A stretch of DNA of 32,532 nt from an uncultured bacterium (GTDB lineage Bacteria > Patescibacteriota > Minisyncoccia > Phycocordibacterales > CAIJYI01), in assembly GCA_903824855.1 (NCBI GenBank), contig CAIJYI010000040.1:1-32532 (forward strand). Reading direction: 5' to 3'. Every line of letters starts with the position of its first letter. Position 1 is the stretch's first letter. Made by a program: the position numbers and the translations under genes. Shown piece after piece: positions 26,212 to 32,532 of the stretch. The notes under the pieces were generated by a model, which worked only from the letters and a program-made list of their open reading frames with translations, was not told the origin of the DNA and did no database searches.

Positions 26212-28023
26212 ATGGGGTTTTTCGCAAAAAAAACTGAAAAAAAAGAAATCGTTCCAATTCTTCCGCAGGAAATATATGAATCCGGCGTTCTTGAGTTGCG
26301 TGACGTTCTCGCTCCCGCTGCTCTTAAAATTTCTCCAAAACAATTGAATCTGGGTGAAAAAATAGCCAGAACATTTTTTGTCATCTCTTATCCGAGATAT
26401 CTTTCAGACAACTGGTTTTCCCCAATAATCAACCTTGACCGTGTTTTTGATATTTCAATTTTTGTTCATCCGATAGATACGGGAACAGTTTTAAAACAAT
26501 TCCAAAAGAAAGTTACTGAGGTCCAAAGTCAGATTAACGAAAGGGAAGAGAAGGGGTTCGTAAGAGACCCTGTACTTGAAACTTCTTTTCATGATCTTGA
26601 AGAATTGCGTGACAAACTTCAGCAAGCAACAGAAAAACTCTATGACGTCGGACTTTATTTAACCATTTACGGAGCCGATGATGCCGAATTGGATAAATTT
26701 GAATCACAAATTAAATCTATTTTGGAATCAAAGTTAATTTATGTAAAACCGGCATTATTCCAACAGGAAATGGGTTTTCATAGTGTTATTCCGACAGGAT
26801 CAGATGAATTACAGGTTCATTCCAAACTGAATTCTTCTCCACTCTCAAGTCTTTTTCCTTTTGTTTCATTCGATCTCACTTCCGACAGAGGGATTCTCTA
26901 TGGGGTAAATCGCCACAATTCAAGTCTTGTTCTTTTTGATCGTTTCTCGCTTGAAAACTACAATTCTATTATTTTCGCGAAATCCGGTTCAGGAAAATCG
27001 TATACCACAAAGCTTGAAATATTAAGAACGTTGATGTTTGATACGGAAGTTATTGTTATTGACCCGGAAAAAGAATATGAGTACATGGCAGAGGCCACAG
27101 GAGGGAGGTATTTCAATATTTCTCTCACATCAGGCCATCATATTAATCCTTTTGATCTTCCTTTTCCAAGAGAAGATGAAACGGCTTCCGATGTTCTTCG
27201 CTCCCATATCATCAATCTTGTCGGTTTGTTTCGTATTATGTTTAGCGGTCTAACACCGGAAGAGGATGCTATTATCGACCGTGCGATAACAGAGACTTAC
27301 GCATTAAAAGATATTACCGCCGAATCAAATTTTGCAGAAGTCGAACCGCCGATTTTGGGCGACTTCGAGTTAATCCTCTCCGGAATGGAAGGTGCGGAAT
27401 CACTCGTTCAAAGACTCGCGAAATACACAAAAGGTACGTGGTCAAACTTCATCAACAAGCCATCAAACGTCGATATAAATAAGAAGTTTGTGGTATTTTC
27501 TGTGAGAGACATGGAGGACGAGTTGAAACCGGTTGCCATGTATATTATTACTCACTTTATTTGGAGTTCCATACGAAAAGAGCTTAAAAAGAGACTTTTG
27601 GTGATAGATGAGGCTTGGTGGATGATGAAATCAGAAGATACCGCCTCGTTTCTCTTTAGTCTAGCAAAAAGAGGAAGGAAGTATTTTCTCGGCATTGCTA
27701 CTATTACCCAAGATGTTGAAGACTTCTTACGAAGCCCTTATGGATTACCGATTATCACCAACTCTTCCATTCAGCTTCTCATGAAACAATCGCCGTCCTC
27801 GATTGATATGGTGCAAAAAACATTCAACCTAACAGATGAAGAGAAGTATCTGTTGTTGGAATCTGGGGTGGGGGAGGGTATTTTCTTCGCAGGATCAAAA
27901 CACGTTGCAATAAAAGTCATTTCCTCCTACACGGAAGACCAAATTATAACCTCTGATCCTTCACAAATTCTAGCAATCAAGAAATCAAAGGATGAATATG
28001 CTGAAATGGGGGGTGGAAGCTAA
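26212..28023 (+). CDS. VirB4/TraC-like conjugative transfer ATPase
   Basis: Walker A FAKSGSGKSYTTKLE; VIDPEKEYEYMAEATGG; Walker B LLVIDEAWWMM; TQDVEDFL. Start set at ATG 26212. Confidence 0.92.
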   Translation: MGFFAKKTEKKEIVPILPQEIYESGVLELRDVLAPAALKISPKQLNLGEKIARTFFVISYPRYLSDNWFSPIINLDRVFDISIFVHPIDTGTVLKQFQKKVTEVQSQINEREEKGFVRDPVLETSFHDLEELRDKLQQATEKLYDVGLYLTIYGADDAELDKFESQIKSILESKLIYVKPALFQQEMGFHSVIPTGSDELQVHSKLNSSPLSSLFPFVSFDLTSDRGILYGVNRHNSSLVLFDRFSLENYNSIIFAKSGSGKSYTTKLEILRTLMFDTEVIVIDPEKEYEYMAEATGGRYFNISLTSGHHINPFDLPFPREDETASDVLRSHIINLVGLFRIMFSGLTPEEDAIIDRAITETYALKDITAESNFAEVEPPILGDFELILSGMEGAESLVQRLAKYTKGTWSNFINKPSNVDINKKFVVFSVRDMEDELKPVAMYIITHFIWSSIRKELKKRLLVIDEAWWMMKSEDTASFLFSLAKRGRKYFLGIATITQDVEDFLRSPYGLPIITNSSIQLLMKQSPSSIDMVQKTFNLTDEEKYLLLESGVGEGIFFAGSKHVAIKVISSYTEDQIITSDPSQILAIKKSKDEYAEMGGGS

Positions 28024-28033
28024 AACTCAACAC

Positions 28034-28069
28034 AAAAAAACGGATTAATTAATATTAATCCGTTTTTTT
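28034..28069 (+). terminator. Intrinsic terminator after VirB4, splitting the T4SS-like locus
   Basis: AAAAAAACGGATTAAT-TAAT-ATTAATCCGTTTTTTT. Confidence 0.92.
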
Positions 28070-28125
28070 TATTTATTTTTGCTCATCTAGTGGATAACTT
28101 TCTTTTTTGTGTGTATTTTTTACGC

Positions 28126-28137
28126 TATAATGAATAT
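28126..28137 (+). promoter_or_regulatory. -10 TATAAT exactly 6 nt before ATG
   Basis: TATAAT 28126-28131; ATG 28138. Confidence 0.5.
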
Positions 28138-29151
28138 ATGAAAAAAAGATATTTTCCGTTAATTATTTTGCTGTTTTTTGGTGTGTGTGGTTACGCATTA
28201 GGGCAATCAGCATTAACCGGAATAGGTGGCACCGAAAGTAATGGTAACGCTGTTTCTTTGTCTGTTTCTCCTGAACACCCGAATCCAAACCAAAAGGTAA
28301 CAATAAAAGCACTTTCGTTTCAGGTAAATTTAGATAATACCATTATTTCTTGGTCTGTTGATGGTGTTGTAAAACTTTCCGGTATGGGGAAAAAAGAATT
28401 TAGTTTTACCACAGGATCAGTTGGAAAATCTTCAAAGATTGTTGTCTCAATGAATCCGGCAGATTTTGGACAAATCACAAAGGGAATAACGATAACACCG
28501 GCAGATATGGATGTTCTTTGGGAGGCAGATACTTATATACCCCCATTCTATAAAGGAAAAGCACTCCCTTCATCACAAAGTTCCGTTCGTGTTATTCCGT
28601 TCACGTCTTTTTCAGGAAAAGAGGGGTATTACAACTCTGCTGATTTAGTTTATAAATGGAAAAAAGGATATTTTGGAGATGCGGCGAATTCAGGTTATGG
28701 AAAAAATATTTTTGTGTTTAACACAGGCTACACATTCAACACTGACGACATAGAGGTTGTCGCCTCTACCTTAGAGACAGGAATATCTGTAAAAAAAATC
28801 GCATCCGTGTATATCTATAATCCAAAAATTACCTTTTATGAGAACAAGCCTCTACAGGGAGTACGGTACGAAAACTCTCTGGAAAACTCTTTCCTGTTCT
28901 CAAACAAAGAGTTTGTTGTTCATGCTGTGCCATATTTTTTCTCACTTGATGGAATAAACAACAATACCGCAGCATACAACTGGAAACTAGACGGGAAGAA
29001 ACTTGAAATAAATCCTGATAATAAAAATGAATTCACTTTTCAAAAACCAAGCGAGGGCTCAGGAAGTTTCCGGTTAAGTTTAGATATAGATAATACCGGT
29101 TACGATCTTCAATCTTCAACAAAAAGTCTTTCCATTATGTACTCAAATTAA
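28138..29151 (+). CDS. Exported protein with predicted Ig-like beta domains in the T4SS-like locus
   Basis: Start set at ATG 28138 (MKKRYFPLIILLFFGVCGYALGQ signal peptide); VSLSVSPEHPNPNQKVTIKALSF.. beta-rich. Confidence 0.82.
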   Translation: MKKRYFPLIILLFFGVCGYALGQSALTGIGGTESNGNAVSLSVSPEHPNPNQKVTIKALSFQVNLDNTIISWSVDGVVKLSGMGKKEFSFTTGSVGKSSKIVVSMNPADFGQITKGITITPADMDVLWEADTYIPPFYKGKALPSSQSSVRVIPFTSFSGKEGYYNSADLVYKWKKGYFGDAANSGYGKNIFVFNTGYTFNTDDIEVVASTLETGISVKKIASVYIYNPKITFYENKPLQGVRYENSLENSFLFSNKEFVVHAVPYFFSLDGINNNTAAYNWKLDGKKLEINPDNKNEFTFQKPSEGSGSFRLSLDIDNTGYDLQSSTKSLSIMYSN

Positions 29152-29160
29152 TAAGGAATT

Positions 29161-30459
29161 ATGACAAAAAAACAGCTTTATATAATAGTGGGAATATTTG
29201 CGATAGTCGCGATTGGATTCCTTGTTGCCGTATTTCTCATCACAGGGGGAGGGAAAACACCGGCAGGAACTACTTCGACAAATCCTTTTGTTAATTTTTC
29301 TCCCTTTGGTAAACCGAGCGCTAATATTACAACCAATACCGGCGAAAACACTGCGGGAACAAACACTCCGACGGGAAATGGAGAAATAATTCCTATACAA
29401 ACAGGAAGCTTATCGCTCTTGAGACAGATTACTCCGAATCCGGTAGCGGGAATATTTCCAATAAACAGAATAGGGAAATCCTATATTGATTTTATTGAAA
29501 AAGAAACCGGAAACATTTTTGAAACACGGATAGCTGATATGCAAATGAATAGACTCTCAAATTCCATTATGCCGAGAATTTTTGAAGCATATTTTGCAAA
29601 TGGCGGTAATTCCATTGTTGTGCGCTATCTTAAAAACAACAGTGATGTTATTTCTTCTTTTGATCTTGATATTTCTAAATCAAAAATTGTTCCGGGGAGT
29701 AGTGCCACGAGCACAAGCGCAATGCCGAGCGGACGTTTTCTCCCCGCTGGAGTTATGGATATGAAAATATCTTCTGATATGAATTCGGCATTTTTTATGA
29801 CAAGAAACGCCGGCTTTAAAGACAGGAATTCTTTCGGCTCTGTTTTTGATTTCAATAAAAACACCGTGTCGGAAGTTTTTCAGTCAGCGTTCTCAGAGTG
29901 GCTTCCGGTATACTTTAATTCAGCCGAGGTTCTCCTTCAAACAAAAGCTTCTCAAAAAGTTCCCGGATTCCTTTATTCGCTCAACATAAAAACGGGTGTA
30001 CTTCAGAAAGTAATGGGGGATATAAACGGACTCACCACACTTCCAAGTCCCGATGGTCAAAAAATTCTTTATTCAGAAAGCACAAAAGGTGGTATGACGC
30101 TTCATGTTTACAATAGGGCGAATGAAACAACAACAGATCTCCCGAAACAAACGTTACCCGAAAAGTGTGTCTGGACAAAAGACGGCTTGTTTATCTATTG
30201 TGCTATCTCCAACACAATAACAAGCAGTGAGTATCCTGACACCTGGTATCAAGGAATCACATCATTCTCTGATAATATCTGGAAAATAAACACACAAACA
30301 GGAATTTCTGCGATTATTCTTACTACGTCAAGCTTCACACCACAATCAATGGACATGACCCATCTCACACTTTCACCCCTTGAGGATTATCTCTTCTTTA
30401 TAAACAAAAAAGATTCAACTCCGTGGCTATACGACTTAAGAAGTGTTGGGTTACAATAA
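29161..30459 (+). CDS. Membrane-anchored protein with a beta-propeller (WD40/TolB-like) ectodomain
   Basis: N-terminal TM; LTTLPSPDGQKILYSESTKGGMTLHVYN, MTHLTLSPLEDYLFFINKKDSTPWLYDL blades. Confidence 0.78.
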   Translation: MTKKQLYIIVGIFAIVAIGFLVAVFLITGGGKTPAGTTSTNPFVNFSPFGKPSANITTNTGENTAGTNTPTGNGEIIPIQTGSLSLLRQITPNPVAGIFPINRIGKSYIDFIEKETGNIFETRIADMQMNRLSNSIMPRIFEAYFANGGNSIVVRYLKNNSDVISSFDLDISKSKIVPGSSATSTSAMPSGRFLPAGVMDMKISSDMNSAFFMTRNAGFKDRNSFGSVFDFNKNTVSEVFQSAFSEWLPVYFNSAEVLLQTKASQKVPGFLYSLNIKTGVLQKVMGDINGLTTLPSPDGQKILYSESTKGGMTLHVYNRANETTTDLPKQTLPEKCVWTKDGLFIYCAISNTITSSEYPDTWYQGITSFSDNIWKINTQTGISAIILTTSSFTPQSMDMTHLTLSPLEDYLFFINKKDSTPWLYDLRSVGLQ

Positions 30460-30463
30460 AAAA

Positions 30464-31555
30464 ATGAGAGATTTTATAACCAAAAAACGTATTTCATCTT
30501 TCCTCGGATTGTTTTTTCTGGCATTCGTTCTTCTTGCACCAATTCAAAGTCTTTTTGCCGCCACGGAATATTGCCAAGCTGCTTGGACGGGTACTGACCC
30601 GAATAATTATTTTTCATGTTACACCACGCTCTCTGCTTGTCAGAATACTTCTTGCTCAAACGGAGTACCTTTTAGTTGCCATTGTGTTCCTTATGACAGA
30701 AGCACAAACACAACGCCCGGCAACACAACTCTGACCAATACACAGACGAGTAATACAACACAAACTCAATCTTCAGCCAAAGGATATGCACTCCTTGCTC
30801 CAATTCCAACAATTACGAGTGGGGAAGTTCCTTCTCTGGCTGTTTATATGAAGGCGCTTATTGTCGTGATTGTCGGTCTTGCTATTGTTCTTGCTGTTGT
30901 AATGATTCTTGTTGGTGGAATCGGATACGTCCTTGCAGCCTCTCCTTCTGCGATGTCCACAGGAAAAGGGTACATAACAAACGCTCTTATCGGTCTTTTT
31001 CTCGCTATTTTTTCTTATCTTCTTCTTTATACAATAAACCCCGACTTAACCGTGGTAGGATTAAATATTGAAAAACTCGATGTTAGTGGGTGGAGTGGTG
31101 GCGGTGGGAGTAGTGGCGGAGGTGGCGGTGGGAGTGGTGGTAGTGGGAATGGAAGCTGTTCTCCTGTACCTTCCGGCCCATGTTCTGTAGACAACCTCAC
31201 TCCCGTATTTGGAGATAATGCAACAAAAGCATCGGGGATTTGTAACGGGGAGAGTAGTGGAAACGCTACAATCGCCAGCAGGAGCGACGTTTGTGCAGAT
31301 GGAAACTCTGTCTCATACGGATTATTCCAAATAAACATAAGTGCAAATCCTATTGGTGGCTTTGATTGTCCTAAGGCTTTTACCTCCGCTTACACAGGAA
31401 GTAACCACTCTTGCAGGGTAAAAGACCAAGCTTTATTTAATCAGTGTGTGGCGACGGCTAAAAATCCGGGTATGAATATTGCAAAAGCGGCATCAATGTC
31501 ACATGGTGGTAGTAGTTGGCGTCCATGGGGGGCAAACAAAAAATGTGGTTTTTAA
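30464..31555 (+). CDS. VirB2-like pilin domain fused via a Gly/Ser linker to a lysozyme/lytic transglycosylase-like domain
   Basis: ATG 30464; GYALLAPIPT..YMKALIVVIVGLAIVLAVVMILVGGIGYVLA..TINPDL; SGGGGSSGGGGGGSGGSGNG linker; GICNGESSGNATIASRSD..SYGLFQINI..NIAKAASMSHGGSSWRPWGANKKC. Confidence 0.85.
   Translation: MRDFITKKRISSFLGLFFLAFVLLAPIQSLFAATEYCQAAWTGTDPNNYFSCYTTLSACQNTSCSNGVPFSCHCVPYDRSTNTTPGNTTLTNTQTSNTTQTQSSAKGYALLAPIPTITSGEVPSLAVYMKALIVVIVGLAIVLAVVMILVGGIGYVLAASPSAMSTGKGYITNALIGLFLAIFSYLLLYTINPDLTVVGLNIEKLDVSGWSGGGGSSGGGGGGSGGSGNGSCSPVPSGPCSVDNLTPVFGDNATKASGICNGESSGNATIASRSDVCADGNSVSYGLFQINISANPIGGFDCPKAFTSAYTGSNHSCRVKDQALFNQCVATAKNPGMNIAKAASMSHGGSSWRPWGANKKCGF
31083..31150 (+). repeat. 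Low-complexity GGT/GGC/AGT codon tract encoding the poly-Gly/Ser linker
   Basis: gttagtgggtggagtggtggcggtgggagtagtggcggaggtggcggtgggagtggtggtagtggg. Confidence 0.8.
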
Positions 31556-31582
31556 GTTTATTGTGTGTAAAATAAAATTGTC

Positions 31583-32176
31583 ATGAATAAAAAAACTCTT
31601 ATTATTGTAAATATTACTGTTTTAGTTTTTATTGTCGGTGGTTTTATTTTTTGGAAATTATCACAAAAAACTCCCGTTGTGAATAATCCGGTTACACAAA
31701 ACCCTTCAACGCAAACCCCTACAAAAAACACAAACCAACAAACAACCGCCCCAATTGTTCAGCAGGGAGAAACCGCCACAACCACAGAAGAAACACCACA
31801 AACAACAACTTCTGATAAAATTACCATAAAAACAATGAGTGGTGACCGAATTAAAGTCGTTGATTTTTATCAAAATCCATACACCCAGATTTTTGACCCG
31901 CAAAATGATGCAGTAATAAAAGAGGGTGCGAACTATTCCATCGTATATTATGTAAAGGATCAGAGTTTTACTATTACCTTATTGGGGGGTGATCTTCCAA
32001 CAACAAGAAATGAGGCGGAAAATGCGTTTTTGGAAAAACTTGGTATTTCAAAAGAAGAGGCGTGTCAGTTTTATGTGACTCTTGGTGTGCCGTTCTTTGT
32101 AAGCGAAAAAGCTTCGGGGACTGATTACGGTTTAAGCTTCTGTCCAAAAAGTATTGCTTTACCTAAAAACCTTTAA
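31583..32176 (+). CDS. Membrane-anchored hypothetical protein with a Thr/Gln/Pro-rich linker
   Basis: KKTLIIVNITVLVFIVGGFIFWKL anchor; ectodomain with ISKEEACQFYVTLGVPFFVSEKASG..LSFCPKS. Confidence 0.8.
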   Translation: MNKKTLIIVNITVLVFIVGGFIFWKLSQKTPVVNNPVTQNPSTQTPTKNTNQQTTAPIVQQGETATTTEETPQTTTSDKITIKTMSGDRIKVVDFYQNPYTQIFDPQNDAVIKEGANYSIVYYVKDQSFTITLLGGDLPTTRNEAENAFLEKLGISKEEACQFYVTLGVPFFVSEKASGTDYGLSFCPKSIALPKNL

Positions 32177-32180
32177 TTCT

Positions 32181-32532
32181 ATGTTTAAAAAGACGACATA
32201 TTTTCTCTCCATACCGTTTCTTTTTTTATCGCAATTCATTTCTGCAATTGCCGCCAATGAGGGGTATACTCTTCTTGCGCCGATTCCAACGGTTGCCAAC
32301 AGTACTAATACCTCTTTTGTTGAATACATGAAGGGTTTGTACACACTTTTTGTCGGCCTCTCTATTGTTTTTGCGGTCATTATGATTGTTTTAGGGGGAA
32401 TGGAATATATTTTAGCAGAAACACCATTCGCGAAGGGTGGGGGAAAAGAAAAAATAATGAATGCGATTACCGTTCTCCTGTTGGTTCTTATTGCATCAAT
32501 TATTTTACATACCATCAATCCTGATTTATTGA
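32181..32532 (+). CDS. VirB2-like pilin paralogue, truncated by the window edge
   Basis: MFKKTTYFLSIPFLFLSQFISAIAANEGYTLLAPIPTVANSTNTSFVEYMKGLYTLFVGLSIVFAVIMIVLGGMEYILAETP..TINPDLL; not in the ORF track because no stop is reached. Confidence 0.85.
   Translation, partial: MFKKTTYFLSIPFLFLSQFISAIAANEGYTLLAPIPTVANSTNTSFVEYMKGLYTLFVGLSIVFAVIMIVLGGMEYILAETPFAKGGGKEKIMNAITVLLLVLIASIILHTINPDLL

Noticed and set aside
26190-26220. Programmed frameshift joining TraC-N and VirB4
   Set aside because: An in-frame TAA followed by its own ATG 4 nt later is better explained by two coupled ORFs; A-runs are common everywhere here.
31083-31150. Gly/Ser repeat tract as a minisatellite or phase-variable site
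   Set aside because: Trinucleotide-based coding of a flexible linker explains it; length changes would stay in frame, and there is no evidence of variability here.
1-32532. Alternative genetic code (UGA = Gly or Trp)
   Set aside because: Conserved genes are intact under code 11 with no internal UGA; absence of TGA stops alone is not proof of reassignment.
1-32532. CRISPR array, tRNA or rRNA genes
   Set aside because: No regularly spaced repeats, no cloverleaf with TTC-A-A/CCA features and no rRNA motifs were recognised by eye.

Overview
AT-rich bacterial window whose gene repertoire looks like a Candidate Phyla Radiation/Patescibacteria genome (inferred from gene style, not searched). It carries 29 complete protein-coding genes plus one truncated at the right edge. 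No rRNA, tRNA, IS element or CRISPR array was recognised. Left to right: exodeoxyribonuclease III (-); PNPase with a long leader hairpin; a single-TM hypothetical; a DksA/TraR-type zinc finger; YifB/ComM; an anchored hypothetical; a secreted M23 peptidase (-); an NRS/ER-like (plant rhamnose synthase-like) reductase (-); a small membrane protein; a LysM-M23 peptidase (-); a cluster of three uncharacterised charged ORFs, including one 59-aa ORF missing from the supplied track; a UvrD/PcrA helicase; an internally duplicated membrane protein (-); RsmA/KsgA; a Cys-rich exported protein (-); a peptidoglycan-binding-domain protein (-). From about 20.2 kb to the right edge lies a type IV secretion/pilus-like locus: a TSP3-type Ca-binding protein, a VirB6/TrbL-like polytopic protein, PrgI, a separate TraC/VirB4 N-terminal-like protein, the VirB4 ATPase, exported Ig-like and beta-propeller-like proteins, and two paralogous VirB2-like pilins. 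The first pilin is fused through a poly-Gly/Ser linker to a lysozyme/lytic-transglycosylase-like domain. Main second-look items: (1) the VirB2-like pilin/transglycosylase fusion next to a plain pilin paralogue; (2) a C8/G8 homopolymer inside the 16-bp spacer of the predicted M23 peptidase promoter, a candidate phase-variation switch; (3) an NRS/ER-like enzyme with YxxxR in place of YxxxK; (4) a hairpin sequestering the Shine-Dalgarno of the duplicated membrane protein; (5) a long pnp leader hairpin; (6) -10 elements exactly 6 nt upstream of ATG, predicting leaderless mRNAs; (7) no TGA stops in 29 genes.
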